A stretch of 64,000 bases of DNA, taken from assembly GCF_007293315.1 (NCBI RefSeq), contig NZ_VLXZ01000006.1, forward strand, positions 124,001 through 188,000, read 5' to 3'. This DNA comes from Alkalicoccobacillus porphyridii. GTDB taxonomy: Bacteria > Bacillota > Bacilli > Bacillales > Bacillaceae_D. Below, one piece after another: positions 9,949-18,504 of this stretch. The notes beneath the pieces were generated by a model that made no database searches, had not been told where the DNA came from, and worked only from the letters and a program-made list of their open reading frames with translations. The position numbers and the translations under genes were made by a program. Positions within the stretch are counted from its first letter, which is position 1, and each line of letters opens with the position of its first letter.

Positions 9949-10422
9949 ATGTCAGTAATTAATAGTGATTATTATATGCCTAACCCTCAAAACGCTACAC
10001 GCAAAGGTGACACTTTAGGCAAGGACGACTTCTTGAGGCTACTGCTTATACAGCTTCAGAATCAAGATCCAAGTAATCCAGTAGATGACAGAGAATTTAT
10101 CGCTCAGATGGCTACATTTTCTTCATTAGAGCAAATGACAAATATGAATAAAACGCTTGAAGGATTTGTTCAGTCTCAAGCCAATCAATCCTTGGTAAAG
10201 TACAGTGATCTTATTGGTAAAGAAGTGTCTTATCAAGTAGCGCGAGAGAATGATCAATCTACTGAAACCAGTTCAGCAACCGTCACTTCTGTGAAATATG
10301 ATAAGAACCGACAGCTGCAAATTGGCTTAGAGGATGGAACGTGGATTTCAGAAGGTCAAATCGTTGGGGTGGCTAAAGCTAGTGAAAAGCAAGTAGAAGA
10401 ACCGGATCAGAAGAATGATTAA
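9949..10422 (+). CDS. flgD: Flagellar hook assembly cap protein FlgD
   Basis: This 157-residue protein has the conserved FlgD core ([20 protein letters not shown] and then [15 protein letters not shown]). FlgD caps the growing hook and is later lost. It is short, lacking the C-terminal Ig-like domains of enteric FlgD, as in other Bacilli. It overlaps the next gene by 8 bp. Confidence 0.95.
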   Translation: MSVINSDYYMPNPQNATRKGDTLGKDDFLRLLLIQLQNQDPSNPVDDREFIAQMATFSSLEQMTNMNKTLEGFVQSQANQSLVKYSDLIGKEVSYQVARENDQSTETSSATVTSVKYDKNRQLQIGLEDGTWISEGQIVGVAKASEKQVEEPDQKND

Positions 10423-10780
10423 TCCTTCTACGTTTGTTCACGCAAACCCATCAGCATTTAAACCACGTCCGGCGTCGCCTTTGAAGACCGGTTTTAGCCA
10501 AGTGTTTGAACAAGAGCGGGGTCAGTTAAATATAAGCAAGCATGCAACAGAACGATTACGCTCAAGAGACATCCACCTTAATCAGTCTCAATGGAATCAA
10601 ATTCAGGACAAGCTAGTGGAAGCAAGGAAAAAAGGGATAAAGGATGCACTGATTGTTACCAATAAGGCTGCCATCGTTGCCAGTACCGATAATCAAACCG
10701 TTATAACTGTCTTAAACCGACAGGAAGCCGCTAATCATATGTTTACGAATATTAATGGAACGATACTTATGGATATCTAA
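10415..10780 (+). CDS. Flagellar operon protein of the TIGR02530 type
   Basis: This 121-residue soluble protein carries the block [20 protein letters not shown] followed by a compact alpha/beta domain. It matches the conserved flagellar-operon protein found between flgD and flgE in many Firmicutes. Its function is unknown to me; a role in hook assembly is inferred only from its place. The ATG overlaps the end of flgD. Confidence 0.82.
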   Translation: MINPSTFVHANPSAFKPRPASPLKTGFSQVFEQERGQLNISKHATERLRSRDIHLNQSQWNQIQDKLVEARKKGIKDALIVTNKAAIVASTDNQTVITVLNRQEAANHMFTNINGTILMDI

Positions 10781-10860
10781 TAATGAGGCTGGACCCATTT
10801 AGGGAGGCCATCGGCTGCTGAATGACTGAGGCAGTCAAATACAAATAGGAGCGATTATAC

Positions 10861-11658
10861 ATGATTAAGTCAATGTACTCTGGAATTTCTGGAATGAAAA
10901 ATTTTCAAACCAAGCTTGATGTCATTGGAAATAACATCGCAAACGTTAACACATACGGCTTTAAAAAGAGTCGGGTAACCTTCCAGGATCTTGTGAGTCA
11001 ACAGCTTTCTGGCGCAACAGCAGCTCAGGATCAAGGGCGTGGGGGCGTTAACTCTAAGCAAGTAGGAGCAGGTTCAACACTTGGTTCCATCGATACGATT
11101 CATGATGGGTATACAAGCCAATTTACTGGAAGAGGACTAGATCTTGCGATTGAAGGGGAAGGATTTTTCCGAGTAAATGATGGAACGGCAGATTATTATA
11201 CACGCTCAGGAAATTTCTATTTAGATTCTAATGGTAATATCACAACCGCAGAAGGCTTTATCGTACATGGAATAGATGGGGGACCTATTAATATTCCAGA
11301 TACGACACAAAGCTTCTCAATTGGGAAGGATGGAAATGTGAACCTCGTTACAGCAGAAGGAACAACACAAGTAGCAGGTACGATCGGGCTCGTTAAATTC
11401 TCGAACTCTGGTGGTCTATCTAAAGTAGGTGGAAATACATTCATTCCTACGGAAAACTCAGGTCTGCCAACAGCCATTGCAGCTCCAGGAGCTAATGGCA
11501 CAGGCCAAATCAACGCGTCTTCTCTTGAAATGTCCAATGTGGATCTTTCAGAGGAATTTACTGAAATGATTGTAGCTCAAAGAGGATTTCAGTCAAATTC
11601 CAAAATTATCACAACATCAGATGAAATTTTACAAGAGCTTCTTAATCTTAAACGTTAA
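10861..11658 (+). CDS. flgE: Flagellar hook protein FlgE (formerly named FlgG in Bacillus)
   Basis: This 265-residue protein opens with the rod/hook signature (SGISGMKNFQTKLDVIGNNI) and ends with the coiled C-terminal block (VAQRGFQSNSKIITTSDEIL). Length and sequence agree with the short FlgE of B. subtilis. It builds the flexible hook. It is preceded by 80 bp without a gene, containing a small inverted repeat (GACTG/CAGTC). Confidence 0.94.
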   Translation: MIKSMYSGISGMKNFQTKLDVIGNNIANVNTYGFKKSRVTFQDLVSQQLSGATAAQDQGRGGVNSKQVGAGSTLGSIDTIHDGYTSQFTGRGLDLAIEGEGFFRVNDGTADYYTRSGNFYLDSNGNITTAEGFIVHGIDGGPINIPDTTQSFSIGKDGNVNLVTAEGTTQVAGTIGLVKFSNSGGLSKVGGNTFIPTENSGLPTAIAAPGANGTGQINASSLEMSNVDLSEEFTEMIVAQRGFQSNSKIITTSDEILQELLNLKR

Positions 11659-11684
11659 TCATCAGCTAAATAGATAGGAGGCAT

Positions 11685-11707
11685 GCAGACAGGCAGTGTC
11701 TGTCTGC
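11685..11707 (+). promoter_or_regulatory. Hairpin between the SD and the start codon of swrD
   Basis: GCAGACAG (11685-11692) and CTGTCTGC (11700-11707) form a perfect 8-bp stem with a 7-base loop. The only SD (AGGAGG, 11676-11681) is 36 bases from the swrD ATG. Folding the hairpin would shorten the effective distance to about 13 bases. Confidence 0.55.
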
Positions 11708-11717
11708 TACATACAAT

Positions 11718-11933
11718 ATGATTCGATTACAGCGGTTAAACGGGCAGTATTTTCTCTTAAATGCTTTATTAATTGAACAAGTAGAATCCATTCCTGACAC
11801 ACGTATTACGTTAATAGGTGGAAAGAAAATCATTGTGAAAAATGATCTTGAGGATGTCTTTGATTTAATTAATCGCCGCTTTCAAGCTATAGGCATTCAT
11901 GGGAGTGTGTTTAGCAAAAAAGGAGGGGAGTAA
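11718..11933 (+). CDS. swrD: Swarming motility protein SwrD (FlbD family)
   Basis: This 71-residue protein has the FlbD-family pattern (IRLQRLNGQYFLLNALLIEQ, then TLIGGKKIIVKND). In B. subtilis SwrD raises flagellar motor power for swarming. The start at ATG 11718 fits the family N-terminus, but no SD lies at normal distance; see the hairpin at 11685-11707. It is followed directly by fliL. Confidence 0.92.
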   Translation: MIRLQRLNGQYFLLNALLIEQVESIPDTRITLIGGKKIIVKNDLEDVFDLINRRFQAIGIHGSVFSKKGGE

Positions 11934-12365
11934 GTGTTTAAAAATAAAGTAGCCGTTATCCTACTTGTCATGTTTATGACTTTAGCCATAGCGGGTGGAG
12001 CGTTATTTATATCTTGGGATTACATCACTGCAGAGACGGATAGTTCAGCTGAACCGAGCATTGATGAAATCATTGAACGTTCCTACGATACAGAAGAAAT
12101 GACGACCAATCTATTAAATGGAGGCTTTGTGCGCTCCAAATATAAAATTCAGCTTGATAGTAAAGAGGCATTACATGAACTTGAAAAAAGAGATTTTCAA
12201 GTGACAAATATTGTCTTAACAACTCTTTCGGGCAAAGAGGCTAAAGAATTAGCTGGACCCGAAGGCAAAACCCAGCTTGAAGAAGAGCTGAAGGAGCAAA
12301 TCAATACGCTCATGCAAGAAGGCTCTGTACAAAAGGTTTATATGACCGAATGGGTTGTACAATAA
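11934..12365 (+). CDS. fliL: Flagellar basal-body-associated protein FliL
   Basis: This 143-residue protein has a short cytoplasmic N-terminus, one membrane helix (about 6-28) and an outer FliL domain (ending VQKVYMTEWVVQ). FliL surrounds and stabilises the stator. GTG 11934 begins directly after the swrD stop, with AGGAGGGGAG as SD. Confidence 0.95.
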   Translation: MFKNKVAVILLVMFMTLAIAGGALFISWDYITAETDSSAEPSIDEIIERSYDTEEMTTNLLNGGFVRSKYKIQLDSKEALHELEKRDFQVTNIVLTTLSGKEAKELAGPEGKTQLEEELKEQINTLMQEGSVQKVYMTEWVVQ

Positions 12366-12394
12366 GCAAGGCTATGAACTAAGAGGTGAAGCCA

Positions 12395-13381
12395 GTGGCA
12401 GATGTATTATCGCAAGGAGAGATTGACGCCCTCTTATCCGCTTTATCGACAGGCGAGATGAATGCAGAGGAGCTAATAAAAGAAGAGCACCAGAAGAAAG
12501 TCCGAGCTTATGATTTTAAGCGAGCGCTTCGGTTCTCTAAGGAACAAATTCGCAGTTTAACACGGATCCATGAAAACTTCTCGCGGTTGTTAACCACTTT
12601 CTTTTCTGCCCAGCTTCGTACGTTTGTACAAATACATGTTGCCTCGGTGGATCAGCTGCCTTATGAAGAGTTCATTAGTTCAATTCCTAAAATGACCATT
12701 TTGAATGTGTTTGAGCCTGTCCCATTAAATGGACGGATATTGATGGAAGTGAACCCTAACATCGCGTATGCGATGCTAGATCGTTTAATGGGCGGAAAGG
12801 GAACAAGTGTTAATAAGATTGATAACTTAACTGAAATTGAAACGAAAATTATGTCGGCTCTTTTTCAGCGCACACTTGGAAGCTTTACAGAAGCTTGGAG
12901 CTCTGTTGTAGAAATGGAGCCCCTATTGGATGACATCGAAGTCAATCCACAATTTCTGCAAATGGTCCCTCCTAATGAAACGGTGGTTGTTATTTCACTA
13001 GCTACCAATATAGCTGAAACATCAGGCATGATCACCATTTGTCTACCGCATATGGTGTTAGAGGAAATTCTTCCGAAGCTATCCAATCATTACTGGTTGC
13101 AGGAGAACAAAAAACAACGTAGTCCCGTCGAACAAAAACAATTAGAGAAGCAGGTTCGAGACACCTCTCTAGTAGTTCAAGCGGAATTGGGACGGTCTGA
13201 GATCACCATTCAGGAGTTTCTGCAATTAGGTGCGGGCGATGTCATTGAACTTCAGCAGTCGATTCATCAACCATTGGTGTTGACAGTGGGTGGAGAGTCA
13301 AAGTATTTAGCTCAGCCAGGAAAACAAAAAAGCAAAATGGCTGTCCAGGTTACAGACGTATTAGAGGAGGCAAATGAATGA
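12395..13381 (+). CDS. fliM: Flagellar motor switch protein FliM
   Basis: This 328-residue protein has the N-terminal CheY-P-binding peptide (VLSQGEIDALLSAL), a CheC-like middle domain (about 45-235) and a C-terminal SpoA domain (about 250-325). It forms the C ring with FliG and FliY. GTG 12395 behind GAGGTGA is preferred over GTG 12386, which sits inside the SD. The stop overlaps the fliY start in an ATGA. Confidence 0.95.
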   Translation: MADVLSQGEIDALLSALSTGEMNAEELIKEEHQKKVRAYDFKRALRFSKEQIRSLTRIHENFSRLLTTFFSAQLRTFVQIHVASVDQLPYEEFISSIPKMTILNVFEPVPLNGRILMEVNPNIAYAMLDRLMGGKGTSVNKIDNLTEIETKIMSALFQRTLGSFTEAWSSVVEMEPLLDDIEVNPQFLQMVPPNETVVVISLATNIAETSGMITICLPHMVLEEILPKLSNHYWLQENKKQRSPVEQKQLEKQVRDTSLVVQAELGRSEITIQEFLQLGAGDVIELQQSIHQPLVLTVGGESKYLAQPGKQKSKMAVQVTDVLEEANE

Positions 13382-14541
13382 GCGACGGTATGCTCTCTCA
13401 AGAAGAAATAAACGCGTTACTTAATGGAATTGGCACAGATGATGAAGACAGCAGCAATGAAACCAAAGAGAAAGAGCTAGAAGTGAGCGACTACCTGACA
13501 GAGATTGAAAAGGATACTCTGGGGGAAATCGGAAATATATCATTTGGTAGTTCGGCAACGGCCCTATCTTCCTTGTTGAATCAGAAGGTAGACATTACAA
13601 CGCCGGAAGTAACCGTGGTTGAAAAAAGATATTTGGAACAAGAATTTCCGCGTCCGCATGTAGCCGTACAAGTTAATTATACAGAGGGCTTTGAAGGAAC
13701 AAATCTTCTGATGATCAAAACTACGGATGCAGCCATCATTGCTGATCTAATGCTTGGTGGAGACGGAACAGATCCAATGGAAGACTTAACAGACATGCAC
13801 ATTAGTGCTGTACAAGAGGCGATGAATCAAATGATGGGGTCGGCTTCCACTTCGATGTCCACCTTATTTAATATGAAAATTGATATCTCTCCCCCTTCTG
13901 TTGATGTGATGGACATCAAAAAGGGAGAGAACACAGGGTATGTACCAAGCGAGGAGGTTTTAGTTAAAATCTCTTTTCAGCTACAGGTTGGTGATTTGAT
14001 TGATTCAAGGATTATGCAAATTGTGACCGTAACGTTTGCCAAAGAGTTTGTCCAGAAATTAACCAACCCACCAGAGCAAGTGGAAGAGCAGACAGCATCT
14101 ACTCCACAGGTAACGGTGAGTGAAGTCAGTCAAGCTCCACAACAAGTAGCTGCTGCACAAGCCTATAGTGCTCCGGTTCGCGAATCAAGTCAGCATGTGG
14201 GTGGTCACAGTCGAGTGAATTCTGATATACAGCCAGCTGCCTTTTCGAGCTTTGATCAGCCGCAACTATCAAGCGTACAATCTGGTAATTTAGATATGCT
14301 GCTTGATATTCCGTTAAATGTAAAGGTCGAGCTTGGAAGAACCACAAAATCAATACGCGATATTTTAGAATTTACACAGGGTTCAATTATTGAATTAGAT
14401 AAATTAGCTGGAGAACCTGTAGATATTTTAGTCAATGAAAAATTAATTGCCAAAGGTGAAGTCGTTGTTATTGATGAGAACTTTGGTGTTCGAGTTACAG
14501 ACATTGTTAGCCAGGCAGAACGAATTCGAAATTTAAATTAA
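13378..14541 (+). CDS. fliY: Flagellar motor switch phosphatase FliY
   Basis: This 387-residue protein has an N-terminal FliM-like peptide (MLSQEEINALLNGIG), a CheC-type phosphatase domain with both active-site helices (EIGNISFGSSATALSSLL near 50 and VQEAMNQMMGSASTSMS near 150), a variable linker (about 230-300) and a C-terminal FliN/SpoA domain (about 305-380). It dephosphorylates CheY-P at the switch. It starts with a 4-bp overlap of fliM. Confidence 0.96.
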   Translation: MSDGMLSQEEINALLNGIGTDDEDSSNETKEKELEVSDYLTEIEKDTLGEIGNISFGSSATALSSLLNQKVDITTPEVTVVEKRYLEQEFPRPHVAVQVNYTEGFEGTNLLMIKTTDAAIIADLMLGGDGTDPMEDLTDMHISAVQEAMNQMMGSASTSMSTLFNMKIDISPPSVDVMDIKKGENTGYVPSEEVLVKISFQLQVGDLIDSRIMQIVTVTFAKEFVQKLTNPPEQVEEQTASTPQVTVSEVSQAPQQVAAAQAYSAPVRESSQHVGGHSRVNSDIQPAAFSSFDQPQLSSVQSGNLDMLLDIPLNVKVELGRTTKSIRDILEFTQGSIIELDKLAGEPVDILVNEKLIAKGEVVVIDENFGVRVTDIVSQAERIRNLN

Positions 14542-14562
14542 GCTGAGAGGGTTGAATGGAAG

Positions 14563-14925
14563 ATGGGACATAAGGTATTAATCGTAGATGATGCTGCATT
14601 TATGCGAATGATGATTAAGGATATTTTAACGAAGAATGGTTTTGAAGTGGTTGGGGAAGCGGCTGATGGAAATGAAGCTGTGACTCAATACAAGGAATTA
14701 TCTCCTGATCTGGTGACTATGGATATTACCATGCCAGAAAAAGACGGCATTAGTGCACTAAAAGATATCAAACTTTTTGATCCAAATGCGAAGATCATTA
14801 TGTGTTCTGCAATGGGACAACAAGCAATGGTCATAGATGCTATCCAAGCCGGAGCGAAGGATTTTATTGTTAAACCTTTCCAAGCTGAGCGTGTGATTGA
14901 TGCTATTAATAAAACGCTATCTTAA
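14563..14925 (+). CDS. cheY: Chemotaxis response regulator CheY
   Basis: This 120-residue single receiver domain has acidic pocket D9-D10, phospho-acceptor D54 (VTMDITMPE), S82 and K104. CheY-P binds FliM and FliY to set rotation direction. It is embedded between fliY and fliO, as in B. subtilis. The kinase that phosphorylates it, CheA, is not encoded in this operon. Confidence 0.97.
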   Translation: MGHKVLIVDDAAFMRMMIKDILTKNGFEVVGEAADGNEAVTQYKELSPDLVTMDITMPEKDGISALKDIKLFDPNAKIIMCSAMGQQAMVIDAIQAGAKDFIVKPFQAERVIDAINKTLS

Positions 14926-15607
14926 ATTTATACTTTTCATTGTGGTGCTTGGCAGTATCAGTTTGTCTCCTATCCTAAAAATGGAGGCAGCTGATTGCCA
15001 GTACGTGGATCGGGCACTTACACCTGAATGCCAGCAAGAGAATGGGGATACTCAAGAAGATGTAACGTTAGGGGACTCTTCCAATGAAGAAGATTCCGAA
15101 GTAGTATTTGCCTCTCAAGATAGCGGCTTTATGACGATTCTAAAATTAATTGGAGCATTAGCACTTATTATCGCCTTGTTATATGGGTTACTACGTTTCT
15201 TGAGTAAACGCACAAAATCATTTCAGCAATCTCAGCTTCTTGAAAATATGGGAGGTGTACCACTCGGACCCAATCGCTCCGTTCAATTAATAAAGGTCGG
15301 CGATCGAGTGTTAGTGGTAGGGGTAGGTGATTCCATTCAGCTGTTAACCGAGATTGATGCTGAGGATGAACGCAAGGCATTGCTAGATTTACAGCAGGAG
15401 CAAGCGAATCAGGTGGGTGCACCCGCTCAAAAAGCAGTGGAGTGGGCAACCTCGAAGCTAAAAGGTCAAAAGATTTCTGCAACAAAAGACATGCAGGGGC
15501 CAGATCAAAATCAAGCGTCATTCAAAGAGCTTTTCACAAAAAAGCTAGAAGATGCTTCTACCTCACAGGCAGAGCTTGAACAAGCCTTAAAGGAGCGTAA
15601 ACCATGA
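14900..15607 (+). CDS. fliO: Flagellar export apparatus protein FliO (FliZ in older Bacillus naming)
   Basis: About 235 residues. An N-terminal signal-like hydrophobic segment (about 8-25) is followed by an acidic outer region with two cysteines, one membrane helix (about 78-98) and a cytoplasmic domain with the FliO pattern (GVPLGPNRSVQLIKVGDRVL). FliO helps assemble the FliP ring. The start (ATG 14900 or TTG 14897) lies inside the end of cheY. Confidence 0.9.
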   Translation: MLLIKRYLKFILFIVVLGSISLSPILKMEAADCQYVDRALTPECQQENGDTQEDVTLGDSSNEEDSEVVFASQDSGFMTILKLIGALALIIALLYGLLRFLSKRTKSFQQSQLLENMGGVPLGPNRSVQLIKVGDRVLVVGVGDSIQLLTEIDAEDERKALLDLQQEQANQVGAPAQKAVEWATSKLKGQKISATKDMQGPDQNQASFKELFTKKLEDASTSQAELEQALKERKP

Positions 15608-16311
15608 TGTTTGATCATCTGATTGTCTCTGTTGCTGGAATATTAAATGATATCGATTTGACTGAGCTTACTGGAAGTTCAGAGAGTGCCGCTACAACCA
15701 TTCGACTTCTATTGTTGCTAACGGTTTTAACGCTTGCACCATCGATATTAATTATGATGACATGCTTTACTCGAATTATTATCGTTCTGTCCTTTGTAAG
15801 ACAAGGACTTGCAACACAATCTATGCCACCTAACCAAGTGTTGATTGGTATTGCCTTATTTATTACTTTGTTTGTCATGGCGCCTGTAATAGGAGAGATG
15901 AACAACGAAGCTTTTCAACCGTTTGCCAATGGTGAAATCTCTCAACAGGAAGCATTTGAGAGAGCAGCTGTTCCAATAAAAGAGTTTATGTCTAGTCATA
16001 CCCGTGAGAAGGATTTGGCTTTGTTTATGGGCTATGCCGGGCTTGAACAGCCTGAAACACTTGAAGATATTCCTTTAACGGCTTTAATTCCGGCGTTTGC
16101 CATCAGTGAGTTAAAAACAGCGTTTCAAATTGGTTTTTTAATCTTTGTCCCTTTTTTAGTCATTGATATGATTGTTGCTAGTGTGCTCATGTCTATGGGA
16201 ATGATGATGTTACCACCGGTCATGATTGCATTACCATTTAAAATTTTATTATTCGTCTTAGTAGATGGTTGGTATTTAATCGTTCAATCTTTATTACTTA
16301 GTTTTCAATAA
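15604..16311 (+). CDS. fliP: Flagellar type III export gate protein FliP
   Basis: This 235-residue protein has an N-terminal hydrophobic segment, then the FliP signature (SILIMMTCFTRIIIVLSFVR and later MIVASVLMSMGMMMLPPVMI) across four membrane segments. FliP forms the core of the export gate with FliQ and FliR. It overlaps fliO by 4 bp. Confidence 0.97.
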   Translation: MMFDHLIVSVAGILNDIDLTELTGSSESAATTIRLLLLLTVLTLAPSILIMMTCFTRIIIVLSFVRQGLATQSMPPNQVLIGIALFITLFVMAPVIGEMNNEAFQPFANGEISQQEAFERAAVPIKEFMSSHTREKDLALFMGYAGLEQPETLEDIPLTALIPAFAISELKTAFQIGFLIFVPFLVIDMIVASVLMSMGMMMLPPVMIALPFKILLFVLVDGWYLIVQSLLLSFQ

Positions 16312-16326
16312 CGGGAGGATCGTGTC

Positions 16327-16596
16327 ATGAGTCAGGAATTTGTCATTAGCGTAGCTGGAAACAGCGTTTGGACAGTATTACTTGTTGCAGGTCCTCTTCT
16401 TGTTATTGCGTTAGTACTAGGGTTGTTAGTCAGTATTTTTCAGGCTACTACCCAAATACAGGAACAGACACTTGCTTTTATACCAAAGATTGTCGGCGTG
16501 TTACTTGCACTCATTATCTTTGGACCATGGATGCTTGGGCAGCTAACTAATTTTACGTATCAATTATATTCTAATTTATATCGGTTTATAGGATAA
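16327..16596 (+). CDS. fliQ: Flagellar type III export gate protein FliQ
   Basis: This 89-residue protein has two membrane helices (about 15-37 and 50-72) and the FliQ block SIFQATTQIQEQTLAFIPKI. It packs around FliP in the export gate. The SD GGGAGG precedes ATG 16327, and the stop overlaps the fliR ATG by 1 bp. Confidence 0.97.
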   Translation: MSQEFVISVAGNSVWTVLLVAGPLLVIALVLGLLVSIFQATTQIQEQTLAFIPKIVGVLLALIIFGPWMLGQLTNFTYQLYSNLYRFIG

Positions 16597-17372
16597 TGAC
16601 GCAATTATTATCGTTTTTACCAGCATTTCTATTAATCTTTATTCGAGTTAGCTCTTTTATGCTTGTATTGCCTCTTTATTCTCATCGGTCAGTTCCGATG
16701 GTTTTTAAACTAGGACTTTCAATAATGTTAGCTTGGATTATGGTATTGGCATTTGATATACCCGAATTGGTCTTTGACTGGTCCTATATTTTACTTGTCA
16801 TAAAAGAAATTTCTGTGGGACTGGCTGTCGGGCTAGTAGCGATGATTCTTCTCTATGCAATTCAAGTGGCCGGCGGACTGATTGATTTCACTATGGGTTT
16901 TATGATTGCTAATGTCGTCGATCCACAAACGGGGGCTCAAAGCCCACTTACTGGAGGGTTTTTATATACCTTTGCGCTGTTGTTTTTACTTACAGTGAAT
17001 GGCCATCACTTAATGCTTGATGGAATTTATTATAGTTATCAATACGTGCCTTTGGATCAACTTACCCTTCCTTTTGGTGATGAAAGAATCTTAAATCAGG
17101 CACTATCTATTTTTGCGCTGATGTTTGTTGTCGCTGTGCAGATTGCCTTTCCGATTGCCGGATGTTTATTTTTAGTAGATTTGGCGCTAGGTATGGTATC
17201 ACGTACTGTTCCTCAGATGAATGTGTTTGTTGTCGGTATGCCTTTAAAGCTTCTGGTAGGTCTTTCGTTATTAATGGTGTATATGGGTGTCTTTATGATG
17301 ATTGTCCGTAAATTATTTGATGAATTAATTCTTGCCATGCGAATGATGCTCCAATTGCTTGGGGGTGGGTAA
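16596..17372 (+). CDS. fliR: Flagellar type III export gate protein FliR
   Basis: This 258-residue protein has about six hydrophobic segments and the FliR signature (GGLIDFTMGFMIANVVDPQT). A single FliR completes the FliP-FliQ gate. The last codons contain GGGGGTGGG, which serves as SD for flhB. Confidence 0.96.
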   Translation: MTQLLSFLPAFLLIFIRVSSFMLVLPLYSHRSVPMVFKLGLSIMLAWIMVLAFDIPELVFDWSYILLVIKEISVGLAVGLVAMILLYAIQVAGGLIDFTMGFMIANVVDPQTGAQSPLTGGFLYTFALLFLLTVNGHHLMLDGIYYSYQYVPLDQLTLPFGDERILNQALSIFALMFVVAVQIAFPIAGCLFLVDLALGMVSRTVPQMNVFVVGMPLKLLVGLSLLMVYMGVFMMIVRKLFDELILAMRMMLQLLGGG

Positions 17373-18483
17373 CATCGCTACGATAAAAATGAATTTGCAG
17401 TATTTTGCAGATGAGAAAACAGAAAAAGCGACACCGAAAAAAAGAAATGAAACACGAAAAAAAGGTCAGGTTCCTAAAAGTACAGACGTTAATACATCAC
17501 TTATGATGCTTGTTGTTTTTCTCTTTCTTTGGATGTACGGCGGTCAAATGATTATTACGATGTTTGCGAACATGCAAAGAGAGATCTTTACTCATTATCT
17601 AGTAGCAGATGTCACCTCTGAATCAGCTGCCTCCTTGTTTCAATCCATTTCTTTTCAAGCGGTGCTAGCTGTATTACCTTTAATGGTTTTAGCGGCATTT
17701 GCAGGGAGCTTTGGTAGCTTCATTCAAGTAGGTGCAATGTTTTCAACCGAACCATTAAAAGCAAAGCTTAACAAGCTTGACCCAATTAAGGGCTTTAAGA
17801 GAATTTTCTCAGCAAGAGCTTTGGTAGAGCTAGCGAAATCAGTCTTAAAGATATCACTTGTTGGGACTACGGTCGTCATCATGATTTGGACCAACCTGGA
17901 AGAAGTTATGCTGCTTTCACAAAAGTCTGTTACGGATGCAATGAGTATGATCGGCTGGCTGACCATTATGATGGGTTTGGCTGTGGCTATTCTACTTATG
18001 GTCTTATCGATCCCAGATTATATTTACCAGCGTTATGATCATGAAAAACAAATTAGGATGTCTAAAAAAGATATCAAGGATGAGCACAAGAATATCGAAG
18101 GTGACCCAAGAATTAAGTCTAAACGAAAACAAAAGCAAATGGAGCTTGCTATGCAGAGAATGATGCAGGAAATTCCGAATGCCGATGTGGTTATTACGAA
18201 TCCAACTCACTTTGCGATTGTTCTAAAGTATGACGAACAAAAAGCAGAAGCGCCATTTGTGGTGGCGAAAGGGATGGACTTTTCTGCCCAGCGAATCAAA
18301 AAACGAGCACAGGAGCACGGCATTCCAATGGTTGAAAATAAGCTGTTAGCGAGAGCCTTGTTTCACCAAACGGATATAGGACAGCAAGTGCCGCCTGACT
18401 TATTTAAAGCCGTGGCCGAGGTGCTCGCCTATGTATACCGATTAAAAGAGAGTCAATCAAACGAACTAAGGTCCAGAACATAA
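17359..18483 (+). CDS. flhB: Flagellar export substrate-specificity switch protein FlhB
   Basis: Up to 374 residues. It starts with LQYFADEKTEKATPKKR, has four membrane helices (about 45-220), a cytoplasmic linker, and the self-cleavage site NPTH (VVITNPTHFAIVLKY) near 275-278. Cleavage there switches export from rod/hook to filament proteins. The start is uncertain: TTG 17359, GTG 17365 and ATG 17389 are in frame, but the SD-like GGGGGTG (17361-17367) has ideal spacing only to an ATC at 17374. Confidence 0.93.
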   Translation: MGVGNIATIKMNLQYFADEKTEKATPKKRNETRKKGQVPKSTDVNTSLMMLVVFLFLWMYGGQMIITMFANMQREIFTHYLVADVTSESAASLFQSISFQAVLAVLPLMVLAAFAGSFGSFIQVGAMFSTEPLKAKLNKLDPIKGFKRIFSARALVELAKSVLKISLVGTTVVIMIWTNLEEVMLLSQKSVTDAMSMIGWLTIMMGLAVAILLMVLSIPDYIYQRYDHEKQIRMSKKDIKDEHKNIEGDPRIKSKRKQKQMELAMQRMMQEIPNADVVITNPTHFAIVLKYDEQKAEAPFVVAKGMDFSAQRIKKRAQEHGIPMVENKLLARALFHQTDIGQQVPPDLFKAVAEVLAYVYRLKESQSNELRSRT

Positions 18484-18504
18484 AGAAGGGGGGATGAGGT
18501 GCTT

